DNA from: Peribacillus psychrosaccharolyticus ATCC 23296
GTDB lineage: Bacteria; Bacillota; Bacilli; Bacillales; DSM-1321
Assembly: GCF_000305495.1 (NCBI RefSeq)
Contig: NZ_AJTN02000009.1
Span: 1 to 32,859, forward strand
Reading direction: 5' to 3'
Length of the DNA: 32,859 nt
Positions 6,282 to 16,302 of this stretch are shown here, in pieces. The notes beneath the pieces were generated by a model that was not told where the DNA came from, did no database searches, and was given only the letters and a program-made list of their open reading frames with translations. Positions within the stretch are counted from its first letter, which is position 1; each line of letters opens with the position of its first letter. The position numbers and the translations under genes are program-made.

Positions 6282-6683
6282 TCAGGACCTTACAATTTTA
6301 ATAAATACTTGTCGCTCACGAGGTCCGTCAAATTCATAGAATTGAATTCCTTGCCATCTCCCTAAAAGCAATCTGTTTTTGTGAAGGATCACTTGTTGTG
6401 AGGAGCCGACTGTACTCGCTTTGAGATGGGCTGCTGTATTTCCCTCTTCATGCTGATCTAGCGTATGATTCCAAGGATATAATTCATCTAACCTTCTCAT
6501 TACATCTGCTGCTACATCCGGGTCAGCATTTTCATTTATGGTAATCCCTGCAGTGGTATGCGGACAATAGATGACTACCATTCCTTCTTCTACAGCCGAT
6601 TCATTAGTAAATGAAATAATTTCTGGCGTAAGGTCAATTACCTCATCTCTTTTGGTCGTATGAACTGTGATTTTTTTAAACAT
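6282..6683 (-). CDS. yjbQ: YjbQ/UPF0047 family protein
   Basis: The protein has 133 residues, the typical family length. It shows the conserved CPHTTAGITINENADPDV motif at about residues 40-57, then DQHEEGNTAAHLKAS and the C-terminal GRWQGIQFYEFDGPRERQV. Family members have been linked to a secondary thiamine phosphate synthase activity, but their physiological role is not settled. The conserved histidines probably bind a metal. It is cytoplasmic. AGGGAGG lies six bases before the ATG. It stands just downstream of the MoxR-DUF58 operon on the same strand but separated by about 80 bases. Confidence 0.92.
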   Translation of the reverse strand: MFKKITVHTTKRDEVIDLTPEIISFTNESAVEEGMVVIYCPHTTAGITINENADPDVAADVMRRLDELYPWNHTLDQHEEGNTAAHLKASTVGSSQQVILHKNRLLLGRWQGIQFYEFDGPRERQVFIKIVRS

Positions 6684-6764
6684 CTTTCTGCCTCCCTGTA
6701 TAATAGTAGTTGTATTCCTTTACCCTATTTTAGCCAGAAAAATCAGTAAACTTCCCCTGCCTGT

Positions 6765-7847
6765 TTATTTCTCAATTCGCTTTTTATTTACATATGCCGC
6801 CAATTCTGCAAACTCTCGCTCAAACTCTTTTATTTCACCCTTTGAAACCTGCCTATTACCATAACGGACATCTTGATAGATCGAGATTATTCTCTCTTTG
6901 GCACTCACACTATCATGTGGCAGCCTTGATAACCAGTGTGAAAATCCTTCCGCTTTTCGTCGGGCAAATGGTGCTGCTAGTTTCATTTCCCATCCATAAA
7001 TTTTTTTACGAATCAAGTGGTGAGGAGGTTTACTCAACCTTTCTTCTGGTAAAGGTACCAGCTTGGAATTCATTTTAGGACGGTCATTTTTGGTCATTCC
7101 CAAATTTTTTATTCTCTGTAGACGACGACTTAGCAAGATTACGAGTCCTAGTAACATTCCTCCAAATAAAAGATAGCCGCCTATCATAGGATCAGATGTC
7201 CCTGCCTCTTCATTCAAAAACATTCCCATCATGTCTTCGGAAGGTTCCTCCTTCACCTCTTCCTTTGTTTGCAGACCAAGCAATAGATCTACTCCATTAT
7301 TCAATACAGGACCAGTTACAAAAGCTGATCCTGTAAACACAACAAATAATAGATACTTACAGATGGCTAGGAAGGTTGGGAGCAGCATGTATATAAATAT
7401 CCCTCCACTAGTGGCTGCGATACAGATGGTTAGTCGACTTCTTGCTAGTCTAACTGTATGACTTTCTAGTAAAATCAATAATGCAGCAATTATCAAGAAG
7501 AGACCTAGCATGACCCGATTGATCGCTAAACCCGACAGGCTGAGACAAACGAGTACAATTAATCCACAGATGAGTACCTTCTGTTTGTTGTTTTTAATCC
7601 CGCTCCAAAAAAGAATATAAAAAGACAAAGTGAATAAAAATGAATACGTAAATCCTGTATTAAATAAAAAGAATATGGAGAAAAACACACTACCTAACAA
7701 ACTAACTTTCAACCTGATTGTTTGTTTCATCGACAACCATTTAACACCACATATTAGGAGTAAAAATAGGCTAAACCATATCGAATGTATATCAGCGGAT
7801 AAACCAATTACCAATAGAATAAGAAAATTATATAGAAAGAGCAGCAT
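6765..7847 (-). CDS. Polytopic membrane protein, third gene of the MoxR operon
   Basis: From the ATG at 7847, with AGGAGGAG just upstream, the protein has 360 residues. An earlier in-frame start at 7886 is less likely. About seven or eight hydrophobic segments fill residues 1-250, and a basic cytoplasmic tail of about 100 residues follows. The tail (SVSAKERIISIYQDVRYGNR, then GEIKEFEREF) recalls the DUF4129 end of transglutaminase-like membrane proteins that normally follow MoxR-DUF58 pairs, such as B. subtilis YebA (over 700 residues). The extracytoplasmic transglutaminase core with its Cys-His-Asp triad is not present. The start overlaps the stop of the DUF58 gene by 20 bases, so translation is coupled. 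Function is unknown. Confidence 0.8.
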   Translation of the reverse strand: MLLFLYNFLILLVIGLSADIHSIWFSLFLLLICGVKWLSMKQTIRLKVSLLGSVFFSIFFLFNTGFTYSFLFTLSFYILFWSGIKNNKQKVLICGLIVLVCLSLSGLAINRVMLGLFLIIAALLILLESHTVRLARSRLTICIAATSGGIFIYMLLPTFLAICKYLLFVVFTGSAFVTGPVLNNGVDLLLGLQTKEEVKEEPSEDMMGMFLNEEAGTSDPMIGGYLLFGGMLLGLVILLSRRLQRIKNLGMTKNDRPKMNSKLVPLPEERLSKPPHHLIRKKIYGWEMKLAAPFARRKAEGFSHWLSRLPHDSVSAKERIISIYQDVRYGNRQVSKGEIKEFEREFAELAAYVNKKRIEK

Positions 7848-8994
7848 CGGTTCCTCCTCCTGATAAATGACCATGTTCATTGACATAGACTACTTCACCC
7901 TGTAAATTTCCTCTTATGCCGGTACCGCCGACCAATATGGTTAAAACGGATGGTGCTTGTGATTCTTTAATATACGTAAGAAAAGCAGTCTCTGAAAAGG
8001 CCGCACCAGAGGTAGAAAGTTGAGCAAGCGCCGTTAACGATGCAGCCAGATGCTCATTACCTTCGCGTAAATTAAGGGTAAGCGGCCTTCCCCCTTTATA
8101 GATATTAATAAATAATTCAAAAGACAGGTGTTTAGTGGTCATATATTGACACAGAAATGCTGTAAAAGAGATTAAGTCTTCAAATCTCGAGTGAAAACCA
8201 CGTTGAGGAGCAGACAAATTCAAACAAATAGTTACCCCGCTATGTGTGACAGGCTGATACTTTTTTGCCACCAGTTGTTGCATCCTTAAAGAAGCCTTCC
8301 AATGAATATGCCTAAAACTTTCATTTTCATACTGCTTAACCCCAGACACAGCTGATGCATCTTCTAGATAAGACAACCTGCTTTGTTGGATGCCTGGCAT
8401 TAATCTTTCTAAACGTTGAATATTGCGAATAGGTTTAATCAATGGGTAAACGAGAATCTCCGTTTGCAGCCTTGGAAGTACAGGAAAGTAGGTCGTACTC
8501 GTCCTAAACCAGTCATAGACTATTAATTCAACATTTTCTATTGTATAAAGTCCGCGCTTTTGAGGTCTGATTGAAAGCCGCCATTCAATTGAGTCTTTTG
8601 CCGGAATGAGGAACGGATATACCCGCCGGTCTGAAAGCACGCCGTCTCCAGATTCTATTAATACACCTTCAGTTTCAATCGTTTCACTTAATTCAAATGA
8701 CAATTTCCCGTTTGGAATCGACAGTTTTGCATTGTTTCTAACGCCGATTCCGATAACGGCTTCATTCCCTGGGAAAACCCGGTACCGTCGATTTTCATTT
8801 AATATCTGCATAGCATTCGTTATATGATTGGTATAATAATGGACCATGATTGCGTATGAATAATAGATAAGAATACTGGTCATCACGACTGGGTGTTTTA
8901 AAAAAATCAGGTCCCAAATGAAGATAATGATTGTGCTCATGATGACTTTATCACTTAAAAAAAATGCCTTATCGATATGGGGGTTCCGCTTCAT
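7828..8994 (-). CDS. DUF58 domain protein
   Basis: The protein has 388 residues. Two hydrophobic segments lie in the first 55 residues, followed by a beta-rich region (about 60-190). The DUF58 signature is at about residues 205-260, including the DASAVSGVKQYENESFRHIH stretch and WKASLRMQQLVAKKY. The C-terminal half resembles a von Willebrand A-like fold. Such proteins are regular partners of MoxR AAA+ ATPases and are thought to take part in assembling or maturing cell-envelope or metalloprotein complexes. Its ATG overlaps the MoxR stop codon as ATGA, showing tight translational coupling, and no separate ribosome binding site is obvious. It corresponds in order and type to B. subtilis YeaD. 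Confidence 0.88.
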   Translation of the reverse strand: MKRNPHIDKAFFLSDKVIMSTIIIFIWDLIFLKHPVVMTSILIYYSYAIMVHYYTNHITNAMQILNENRRYRVFPGNEAVIGIGVRNNAKLSIPNGKLSFELSETIETEGVLIESGDGVLSDRRVYPFLIPAKDSIEWRLSIRPQKRGLYTIENVELIVYDWFRTSTTYFPVLPRLQTEILVYPLIKPIRNIQRLERLMPGIQQSRLSYLEDASAVSGVKQYENESFRHIHWKASLRMQQLVAKKYQPVTHSGVTICLNLSAPQRGFHSRFEDLISFTAFLCQYMTTKHLSFELFINIYKGGRPLTLNLREGNEHLAASLTALAQLSTSGAAFSETAFLTYIKESQAPSVLTILVGGTGIRGNLQGEVVYVNEHGHLSGGGTDAALSI

Positions 8995-9923
8995 CGAGAG
9001 ATCTCAACCGGCACATCGACTTCATGAAGAATTTGCTCTGTGATCTCTCTGCGGCCAGCTGTCAGTGCCCCTTCCATAGTTATCGTGATTCGGTGCGATG
9101 CTATCGCTGGAAAGACGAACTGGACATCCTCCGGTATACAATAGCTTCGACCCATGTATAAAGCTTTTGCTTGTGATGCCTTCAACAAAGCTAGTGAAGC
9201 ACGAGGGCTAAGTCCAGTCTCGCAATACTTACTAGAACGTGTGGCAGCTGTTAACTGAAGAATGTAATCCTCTACAGGTTCACTCACAAGTATTCGCTTC
9301 GTTTCAACTTGTAAATCGATTAATTCTTCAAGCGTGATACACACTGAAAGTGTATCAAGCGGTTGGTGTTCTCGAAACCGCCGAATGATAGTTCGCTCTT
9401 CTTCCTGTGAGGGGTACCCGAGGGGAATACTCATAAAAAAACGGTCAAGTTGAGCATCTGGCAGTGGGAAGGTTCCCTGTGATTCCAACGGGTTTTGGGT
9501 AGCAATTACAATAAATGGAGATGGCAGTTTAATCGTTTCACGATCGAGTGTTATTTGGCGCTCCTCCATTGCCTCTAATAAACTCGACTGTGTCCGCGGC
9601 AATGCACGATTGATTTCATCAGCAAGTAAAATATTTGTGTAAACTGGTCCTAATCTTTTTTCAAAATCATTCGATTTAGGATTAAAATACTCTATGCCGG
9701 TAATGTCACTTGGCAAAACATCCGGCGTGCATTGAATTCTAGAGAATTGTCCAGCCATGCTCTTAGCCAATGATTTAGCAAGAAGCGTCTTTCCTGTTCC
9801 AGGGACATCTTCAAGCAAGACATGTCCGCTGCATAAGACAGATTCAATAAGCAGCTCAATCGCTGTTTCATTTCCAACAAATACTTTCTGAATGTTCTTC
9901 TTCAGCTTCTGTAAAGATTCCAT
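8991..9923 (-). CDS. MoxR-family AAA+ ATPase
   Basis: The gene encodes about 310 residues from the ATG at 9923, preceded by GGGGTG. A TTG at 9944 in the same frame would add seven residues but has a weaker site. The AAA_3/MoxR domain shows Walker A (DVPGTGKTLLAKS), Walker B with the MoxR hallmark (LLADEINRALPRTQSSLLEA) and sensor 1 (IVIATQNPLESQGTFPLPDA). A C-terminal lid follows, with TGLSPRASLALLKASQAKAL. It acts as a cytoplasmic chaperone-like ATPase working with the DUF58 protein encoded immediately downstream. It is the first gene of a three-gene overlapping operon equivalent to B. subtilis yeaC-yeaD plus a shortened third member. Confidence 0.93.
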   Translation of the reverse strand: MESLQKLKKNIQKVFVGNETAIELLIESVLCSGHVLLEDVPGTGKTLLAKSLAKSMAGQFSRIQCTPDVLPSDITGIEYFNPKSNDFEKRLGPVYTNILLADEINRALPRTQSSLLEAMEERQITLDRETIKLPSPFIVIATQNPLESQGTFPLPDAQLDRFFMSIPLGYPSQEEERTIIRRFREHQPLDTLSVCITLEELIDLQVETKRILVSEPVEDYILQLTAATRSSKYCETGLSPRASLALLKASQAKALYMGRSYCIPEDVQFVFPAIASHRITITMEGALTAGRREITEQILHEVDVPVEISR

Positions 9924-10011
9924 ATCCGCACCCCAAAATTCCAATTTTTCTACATCTTTCTATCTTCGACATATTAAAAGGAAATTCCTGTTATATCGAG
10001 GGAATGAACGG

Positions 10012-10045
10012 AAAAACCCCCGCAGGAAACTTTCCTGCGGGGGTT
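10012..10045 (-). terminator. Strong intrinsic terminator after odhB
   Basis: The arms AACCCCCGCAGGAAA (10015-10029) and TTTCCTGCGGGGGTT (10031-10045) form a perfect GC-rich 15-bp stem. Read on the minus strand it is followed by five T. It starts 14 bases after the odhB stop and separates odhAB from the MoxR operon downstream on the same strand. Confidence 0.93.
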
Positions 10046-10058
10046 ATCACACAACTAT

Positions 10059-11300
10059 TTACCCTTGAAGTAACAGCTGTTCTGGATCTTCAAGTAAATC
10101 TTTAAGTGTAACAAGGAAGCCTACAGCTTCTTTTCCATCAACAATACGATGATCGTAAGATAATGCAAGATACATCATTGGTCTGTTTTCAATAGCGTCT
10201 CCAACTGCGATCGGACGCATTTTAATTGTATGCATACCTAGAATCCCAACTTGCGGGGCATTAAGAATTGGTGTAGACAAAAGAGATCCAAACGTTCCAC
10301 CATTCGTAATCGTAAATGTTCCGCCTGATAAATCTGATAGAGCAAGCTTATTATTACGAGCTTTCACTGCAAGGTCAGCAATGTCTTTTTCGATTTCACC
10401 AAAGCTCTTACGATCTGCATCACGAACGACAGGAACCACTAGGCCTTCGTCAGTTGATACGGCAACACCGATATCATAAAAGTTCTTTTTATGAATTTCA
10501 TTTCCATTGATTTCAGCGTTAAGCAATGGATATTTCTTTAATGCTGCAATAACCGCTTTCGTAAAGAAAGACATAAATCCAAGTTTTGTATCATTATTTT
10601 TAATGAATGATTCTTTATGTCGTTTACGCAGATCCATCACTGCTGATAAATCAACTTCGTTAAAAGTTGTCAACATCGCTGCTTCACTTTGTACTTGAAC
10701 TAGACGTTTAGCAATAGTCTGACGACGGCGGGACATCTTAATAATTTCAACACGGTCATCCTGCTTAGCCGGAGCAGCTTTAGGTGCTGGTGCTTGTGGA
10801 GCTGCTGCTTTAGGTGCTGGTGCAGCACTCGCTGCTTCAACATCCTGTACGCGTACACGGCCTAATGGATCAGTTACAGGTACTGCACTTAAATCAATCC
10901 CTTTTTCACGTGCCAGTTTACGTGCAGCGGGAGAAGCAATGACAGTTGATGTTGATTTCTCCTCTTGCTGTACTTCTGGAGCTGGAACGCTTTGTTCAGC
11001 TTTTAGTGATTCTTCTTTTACTTCTTCAGCTTTAGGTGCTGCTTGTGGAGCCGCAGTTCCTTTGCCGCTTTCGTCAACAATGGCAATAGATTGTCCAACT
11101 AAAACGGTATCCCCTTCTTCAGCTAATAACTCTGTTAATGTCCCCGCATAATCAGAGATAATTTCGACATTTACCTTATCTGTTTCAAGTTCTAGAATAT
11201 ATTCCCCTTTTTCAACCTGATCACCAGGCTGTTTCAACCATTGTGCAATGGCTCCCTCTGTTATTGATTCAGCTAATTCAGGTACTTTTACTTCAGCCAT
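10059..11300 (-). CDS. odhB: 2-oxoglutarate dehydrogenase E2 (dihydrolipoyl succinyltransferase)
   Basis: This 413-residue protein is the core of the 2-oxoglutarate dehydrogenase complex and transfers the succinyl group from lipoamide to CoA in the citric acid cycle. The N-terminal lipoyl domain (about 1-76) carries the lipoylated K42 in ETDKVNVE. An acidic linker leads to the peripheral-subunit binding domain (about 122-157, [18 protein letters not shown]). A second Ala/Pro linker follows, then the acyltransferase domain (about 190-413) with H384 and D388 in DHRIVDG. The ATG directly abuts the odhA stop codon, with GGGGGAG within the end of odhA, so the two are translated from one mRNA. The E3 subunit gene is not here and is usually shared with pyruvate dehydrogenase. 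Confidence 0.97.
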   Translation of the reverse strand: MAEVKVPELAESITEGAIAQWLKQPGDQVEKGEYILELETDKVNVEIISDYAGTLTELLAEEGDTVLVGQSIAIVDESGKGTAAPQAAPKAEEVKEESLKAEQSVPAPEVQQEEKSTSTVIASPAARKLAREKGIDLSAVPVTDPLGRVRVQDVEAASAAPAPKAAAPQAPAPKAAPAKQDDRVEIIKMSRRRQTIAKRLVQVQSEAAMLTTFNEVDLSAVMDLRKRHKESFIKNNDTKLGFMSFFTKAVIAALKKYPLLNAEINGNEIHKKNFYDIGVAVSTDEGLVVPVVRDADRKSFGEIEKDIADLAVKARNNKLALSDLSGGTFTITNGGTFGSLLSTPILNAPQVGILGMHTIKMRPIAVGDAIENRPMMYLALSYDHRIVDGKEAVGFLVTLKDLLEDPEQLLLQG

Positions 11301-14159
11301 TTATTTCTCCCCCTCAATAGTACGTGTCGTTGCTTTAGATAAGATACGTTGTTGTTGTTTTTTATGGACAGTTGGATCTCCCTCAGAAGGACTTGATCTT
11401 CTCTTCCTGCCAACATACGATACCTCAAGTTCTTTCGGTGCTGCTGCATTAATACGTGGTTCTACAAATGTCCAAGCCCCCATATTCTTCGGCTCTTCTT
11501 GGACCCATAGAATTTCTTTAAGATTTTCATATTTTGTTAGCGCTTCTTTAATTCCATTGAATGGGAATGGGTAGATTTCTTCAATTGAAATAATCTGCAG
11601 CCATTCTTCATTCCCATCTGAAGCTGCTTTTTCACGTAATTCGACAGCAAGCTTACCTGTACAGAAGACAATACGTTCTACCGCTTCTGGATTTTCTCCC
11701 AGTCCGGTTGTCTCAATGAAGGACTGGAATTGTCCTTCCGTAAACTCAGCGGCATCTGAGGCCATGATCTGGTTTCTCAATAAGCTCTTCGGAGTCATCA
11801 TAACAAGCGGGCGTACTTCATCCATTTCCAGAATTTTCGCCTGTCTTCTTAAAATATGGAAGTATTGTGCAGCAGAGCTAAGATTAGCAACAGTCCAGTT
11901 GTTCTCTGCAGCCAATGACAAATACCGCTCTAAGCGGGCACTTGAATGCTCTGGCCCTTGACCTTCATAGCCATGCGGCAACAGCATGACAAGACCAGAT
12001 TTTTGTCCCCATTTAGCACGGCCAGCCGCAATAAATTGGTCGAAAATCACTTGTGCTGTATTGGCAAAATCACCAAATTGTGCTTCCCAAATAACTAAGG
12101 TTTCAGGAGCAAAAACATTGTAGCCATATTCAAATGCAAGGACCGCTGTTTCAGTCAATGGACTATTATGAACAGCAAAAGATGCCTTCACTGAATCAAG
12201 TGTGTGAAGAGGAGAATACATCTGACCATTGACACTGTCATGCAGCATGATATTCCTCTGTGCAAACGTACCGCGCTCCGAATCCTGTCCGGATAAACGA
12301 ATTGGCGTCCCATCTTTTAAGATTGTCGCGAAAGCTAGTGTTTCAGCATGAGACCAATCAATTTTCCCGTTTTCTTCAAACGAATCGAGACGTCTTGAAA
12401 GAATACGTCCTAACTTTTTGTTTACGCTAAAGCCCTCTGGCCATTCAACAAGCTTTTTATTAATATCGACTAACTCATCTACAGAGACAGCTGTATCAAT
12501 AATAGGAAGTCCAATTTCAATATTTTTTGGTGTAATCAATTCAGCTATATCTTCTGGTTTATCACCTGAAACGCGATCGTATGCTTTGGTTAATCTTTCA
12601 TCGACCGATTCATTTAGACTCATTGTCTCTTCTTCAGTTAAAGCACCTGTTTCGATCAGACGATTCTTATACAGGTCTTTAACGGTAAGATGCTTATGAA
12701 TTTTCGCATACATTTCAGGCTGAGTAACTAATGGCTCATCCATTTCGTTATGTCCGAAACGACGGTATCCGATTAAGTCAATAAGGAAGTCCTTCTTGAA
12801 CTTCGTACGGTATTGATGAGCAAGTGAAACCGCAGCAAGACATGCTTCTGGATCGTCAGCATTGACATGAACAATCGGAACTTCAAAGCCTTTTGCCAAA
12901 TCACTTGCATATTGGGTAGAACGAGAATCTTGGCTTTCTGTTGTAAAACCAATCATATTATTGGCAATGATATGAACGGTTCCGCCCGTTTTATACCCGC
13001 GCAGGCGGCTCATATTAAAGGTTTCAGGAACAATCCCTTCACCAGGGAATGCCGCATCGCCATGGATTAGAATAGCTAATGATTTTGTAATATCTTGCTC
13101 AGGGAACCCTGCTTCCGTACGTGTTTCTTGAGCTGCACGGGAATAGCCTTCCACAATCGGGCCGACAACTTCTAGATGACTCGGATTATTGGCAAGGGTT
13201 AATCTTGCTTTTTGTGTACTATCTTTAGTAATTTGTTTATCCAGCCCTAAATGATATTTAACATCACCTGTCCAGCCGTCATTGATGCCAATTGAACCCT
13301 CAGAAGGAACAAGATCCTTATTCGGAGAGTGTTGGAATTCAGAGAAAATAATTTCATATGGTTTGCCAAGGACGTGTGCAAGTACATTTAAACGCCCGCG
13401 ATGCGCCATTGCTATATTGACATTTGATGTTCCATTTTGAACAGATTGTGAGATTAACTCATCCAGAATTGGTACTAGCATATCGAGTCCTTCAATAGAG
13501 AATCTCTTTTGTCCGACATACGTACGATGAAGGAATTTCTCAAAACCTTCTACTTCCATTAGTCGTTTTAATAATAAGCTTTTCTTTTCATTTGTTATTT
13601 CAGGGAACATATTGCCTGATTCCACCATATCCAGAAGCCATTGTTTTTCTTCAAGATTATTTACATGTTGAAATTCAAAGGAAATGGTTTTCGTATAAAG
13701 CTGTTTTAAATAGACAAATGCTTGATAGCCGTCTTTTATTTCAGCTGGAGCCTCTGGACAAATAAATTCAGCCGGAATTTTTTTTAAATCGTCGGCTGTC
13801 AATCCATATCGTTCTAAATGGATGAGTACATTATCTAATGGCTCATCATTCAGCGGGTTAATTTTCGCAGCTAAATGACCATAAGCACGAATATTTTCAG
13901 AGAATTTCACTGCAGACATAATTTTTTTCATAGACAGTTCTTCACCTTTTGATGCAGTAGAAACTTGTGGTGAGGAAACAGGTCTATTCTCGGTTTGTTC
14001 ACCCTCTGGCGGCGGTCCTGATTGTACAAAAAATTCTTTTAATTCCGGATCAACCTCATCCGAATTTTCTTGATATAAATCGTATTGTTCCAAGACATAC
14101 CCAAGGTTTGGGCCTGAAAATGCTCTCCATGGGTCGTATGCAGCAGTCTTGTTGGTCAT
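11301..14159 (-). CDS. odhA: 2-oxoglutarate dehydrogenase E1
   Basis: The 952-residue thiamine diphosphate enzyme decarboxylates 2-oxoglutarate and passes the succinyl group to the lipoyl arm of OdhB. The sequence shows the N-terminal [18 protein letters not shown] region, the substrate and cofactor regions [18 protein letters not shown] and [12 protein letters not shown], the ThDP/Mg motif region ([12 protein letters not shown]), and the C-terminal transketolase-like part ([31 protein letters not shown]). The length is normal for Bacillus OdhA, with no E2-like fusion as seen in actinobacteria. GGGGG lies about 12 bases before the ATG. A sigma-A promoter at 14251-14279 and a possible cre site just upstream fit control by carbon supply. 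Confidence 0.97.
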   Translation of the reverse strand: MTNKTAAYDPWRAFSGPNLGYVLEQYDLYQENSDEVDPELKEFFVQSGPPPEGEQTENRPVSSPQVSTASKGEELSMKKIMSAVKFSENIRAYGHLAAKINPLNDEPLDNVLIHLERYGLTADDLKKIPAEFICPEAPAEIKDGYQAFVYLKQLYTKTISFEFQHVNNLEEKQWLLDMVESGNMFPEITNEKKSLLLKRLMEVEGFEKFLHRTYVGQKRFSIEGLDMLVPILDELISQSVQNGTSNVNIAMAHRGRLNVLAHVLGKPYEIIFSEFQHSPNKDLVPSEGSIGINDGWTGDVKYHLGLDKQITKDSTQKARLTLANNPSHLEVVGPIVEGYSRAAQETRTEAGFPEQDITKSLAILIHGDAAFPGEGIVPETFNMSRLRGYKTGGTVHIIANNMIGFTTESQDSRSTQYASDLAKGFEVPIVHVNADDPEACLAAVSLAHQYRTKFKKDFLIDLIGYRRFGHNEMDEPLVTQPEMYAKIHKHLTVKDLYKNRLIETGALTEEETMSLNESVDERLTKAYDRVSGDKPEDIAELITPKNIEIGLPIIDTAVSVDELVDINKKLVEWPEGFSVNKKLGRILSRRLDSFEENGKIDWSHAETLAFATILKDGTPIRLSGQDSERGTFAQRNIMLHDSVNGQMYSPLHTLDSVKASFAVHNSPLTETAVLAFEYGYNVFAPETLVIWEAQFGDFANTAQVIFDQFIAAGRAKWGQKSGLVMLLPHGYEGQGPEHSSARLERYLSLAAENNWTVANLSSAAQYFHILRRQAKILEMDEVRPLVMMTPKSLLRNQIMASDAAEFTEGQFQSFIETTGLGENPEAVERIVFCTGKLAVELREKAASDGNEEWLQIISIEEIYPFPFNGIKEALTKYENLKEILWVQEEPKNMGAWTFVEPRINAAAPKELEVSYVGRKRRSSPSEGDPTVHKKQQQRILSKATTRTIEGEK

Positions 14160-14250
14160 TTTTTATTAAACCCCCAAATTTTACTTAATATTTTTACTAA
14201 CCGTTTTATCCATCCCCTAATGCCCATCCTTAAACTACCTATTTTCGGTA

Positions 14251-14279
14251 AATATATATAAAAATAGTTATTATTTCAA
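14251..14279 (-). promoter_or_regulatory. Promoter of odhAB
   Basis: On the minus strand TTGAAA (14279-14274), a 17-base spacer and TATATT (14256-14251) make a good sigma-A promoter. The predicted start would leave a leader of roughly 85 bases before the odhA ATG. Confidence 0.65.
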
Positions 14280-14299
14280 AAGATATGAATATTTAAAGG

Positions 14300-14313
14300 A
14301 TAAAACGTTTTCA
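14300..14313 (-). promoter_or_regulatory. Possible CcpA (cre) site upstream of odhAB
   Basis: The minus strand reads TGAAAACGTTTTAT, matching the cre pattern TGWNANCGNTNWCA except at the last two bases. It lies about 20 bases upstream of the -35 box. Catabolite control of a citric-acid-cycle operon would be sensible, but the AAAACGTTTT core also arises by chance in AT-rich DNA. Confidence 0.35.
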
Positions 14314-14550
14314 GATGTTATATTACCATGTTTTAAAGGAAATATCCAAAGGTTAAAATGGCAATGAAACATAATATTAAATATGATTTCTGCTTTACGT
14401 CATTTATTACAGCGTTTACATTCCTTTTTCCTGAAATAAGCCCTGTTTTTGCAAATTATTTATTTTTCAAAAGCTACTTTCTAGTATACAGGAGTGTTCT
14501 CTATATTTTCCAGCATGAACTATTTTAATGCCTTTAATCCTTCTATCCTG

Positions 14551-15318
14551 CTAAAATCTCCATGCAGTTAAACTTAAATTCCCATATTGATAGCTTCTAT
14601 GCAGCAGTTTTGCCTGTTTCTCCTGATGTCCTAACCCCATTGCAATAATAAACGGAATAAAATGTTCCATAGTAGGCACTGCTAAACTAGCATATGGTGC
14701 TAGACTTTTAAAATTAAATAGGGATTCTATATCCCATTTAAGAACCTTATCTTCCAGCCATTCCTCAAAGCGCACGGTCCACCCTTCTGCAACACCGATA
14801 TTATATTGAAATTGCTCTAAATTATGACTTGTACCGCCGCTGCCAATAATTAAAACATCTTCTTCTCTTAATTTGGCAAGTGTTTTCCCAATCTCGTATT
14901 GATACGACAAAGGTAATTCTGGATCTATTGATAATGCAATTACGGGAATGTCCGCATTTGGATACATTATTTTTAAGGGTACCCATGCCCCGTGATCTAA
15001 CCTGCGCGTATCATCCAGTACTGAATATATTCCGATTTTAGATAATAAGGTCATTATGCGATCAGAAAGCTCTATTTCCCCAGGAGCTGAGTATGTCATT
15101 TGATATAACTCATCGGGTCCTCCTGCAAAATCATAAATAATACCATTCTGCCTGCAGGCGGTTACAGCCTGTTCCCCGCTCTCCCAATGTGCGCTGAAGA
15201 TGAGGATTGCCGAAGGTCTTGGAAGCTGCTGTACATAATTTTCTAAAAAAAGTGTATACGGATTTTCCTCTGTAAGGAGCAGAGGTGTTCCATGGGCCAA
15301 AAACAACGAAGGTATCAT
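14551..15318 (-). CDS. DODA-type extradiol dioxygenase (LigB family)
   Basis: This 255-residue protein belongs to the class III extradiol ring-cleavage dioxygenases of the 4,5-DOPA dioxygenase/YgiD type. It starts with IPSLFLAHGTP (H9), followed by LIFSAHWES (H44), RLDHGAWVPL (H109) and IGSGGTSHNL (H165), plus a late histidine in PTMEHFIPFI. The histidines are those expected for metal binding and catalysis. The physiological substrate in bacilli is not known to me; members open catechol-like rings. The start is typical for the family even though the nearest ribosome-binding-like sequence, AAAGGA, lies about 13 bases upstream. The gene is alone, with a short gap from the deacetylase gene on the same strand. 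Confidence 0.88.
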   Translation of the reverse strand: MIPSLFLAHGTPLLLTEENPYTLFLENYVQQLPRPSAILIFSAHWESGEQAVTACRQNGIIYDFAGGPDELYQMTYSAPGEIELSDRIMTLLSKIGIYSVLDDTRRLDHGAWVPLKIMYPNADIPVIALSIDPELPLSYQYEIGKTLAKLREEDVLIIGSGGTSHNLEQFQYNIGVAEGWTVRFEEWLEDKVLKWDIESLFNFKSLAPYASLAVPTMEHFIPFIIAMGLGHQEKQAKLLHRSYQYGNLSLTAWRF

Positions 15319-15422
15319 GTTTCAAATCGAATCCTTTCAGTATCTGACTATCTGTTTCTTTTACCATCACCTACTCATTATAAACATTTATTCAAATTCA
15401 AACAGACTTGACGTATTACGTC

Positions 15423-16193
15423 TCATGGACTTTCCCCAAATTGAACTTTTTCTGTGTATTCATTGATAGAGTCAAATTGGTATCCTTTTGCTTTAAGTCC
15501 TGTAATAATGTCAGGCAGTGCGCGAACTGTATTCTTCATACTATTAATATCATGCAGTAGAATCACAATTTGTTCTTGATCTTTGGTACCATTCAGAACA
15601 TTTGAAACGATGGTTTGTTTACTGACAGATGGACTGTAGCCGTCTGTCGAATCAATGTCCCAATCAAAATAAGTGTACCCTCTTTTTTTTAGTTCGGATT
15701 TTATTGAAGCCAGCACTTCCTTTTTCGGACTGCGTTGCACTGCGAGATTCCTTGAACCGCCTGGAAAACGAACGATTCTTGAATGCACACCATACTTTTT
15801 TAGCATTTTTTCTAAAAGAGCCATGTCTGCAAAATACTTATCCCTTGACCCATATACCACTTCATAATCATGTGAGTACGTATGTAAAGCTAATGTATGA
15901 CCTCTTGCCGCCATTTCCTGATAAGCCCCATCTGCATATCCTTCTTCATTGCCCATAACAAAGAAAGTGGCTTTAACGTGATATTGATCTAAAATATCTA
16001 AAATCGGCAAGGTATTTAACGATGGACCATCATCAAAGGTTAAATAAGCTGTCTTCTGTCCCTTATTTTGCCAACTCTGAAGAAGAGGTTGAATCTCCTC
16101 TGGAATAAACTCCTCTGGCTGCTGATTAGCTGCTGCAGTATCTAGCGTAAACATAAAAAATAAACAAAGTAGTAAAAGTAAACATTTCTTCAT
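15423..16193 (-). CDS. Secreted polysaccharide deacetylase
   Basis: From the ATG at 16193 (AAAGGATGG nine bases upstream) the protein has 256 residues. It begins with a signal peptide (about residues 1-22). The NodB/carbohydrate esterase 4 domain shows all five motifs: TFDDGPS (D54, D55), HTYSH (H104, H108), RFPGGSR (R142), FDWDIDSTDG (D177, W178) and ILLHD (H214). The metal triad Asp-His-His and the catalytic pair are therefore complete. It should act outside the membrane, removing N-acetyl groups from peptidoglycan or a related glycan. A longer in-frame start at 16226 would add 11 polar residues before the signal and is less likely. The exact substrate (GlcNAc or MurNAc) cannot be read from the sequence. 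Confidence 0.92.
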   Translation of the reverse strand: MKKCLLLLLCLFFMFTLDTAAANQQPEEFIPEEIQPLLQSWQNKGQKTAYLTFDDGPSLNTLPILDILDQYHVKATFFVMGNEEGYADGAYQEMAARGHTLALHTYSHDYEVVYGSRDKYFADMALLEKMLKKYGVHSRIVRFPGGSRNLAVQRSPKKEVLASIKSELKKRGYTYFDWDIDSTDGYSPSVSKQTIVSNVLNGTKDQEQIVILLHDINSMKNTVRALPDIITGLKAKGYQFDSINEYTEKVQFGESP

Positions 16194-16302
16194 ATGATTG
16201 CACCATCCTTTATTACTAAGTTGCACAGCACAAAGGATCTCATACAGAAAAATTGATAAAAAGAGCTTGAAACGTTCTCCAAACTCTTAGCTGACGATCT
16301 AT

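Noticed and set aside
15131-15370. 79-codon minus-strand frame overlapping the dioxygenase start
   Set aside because: It overlaps the conserved dioxygenase N-terminus in a different phase and has no recognisable features.
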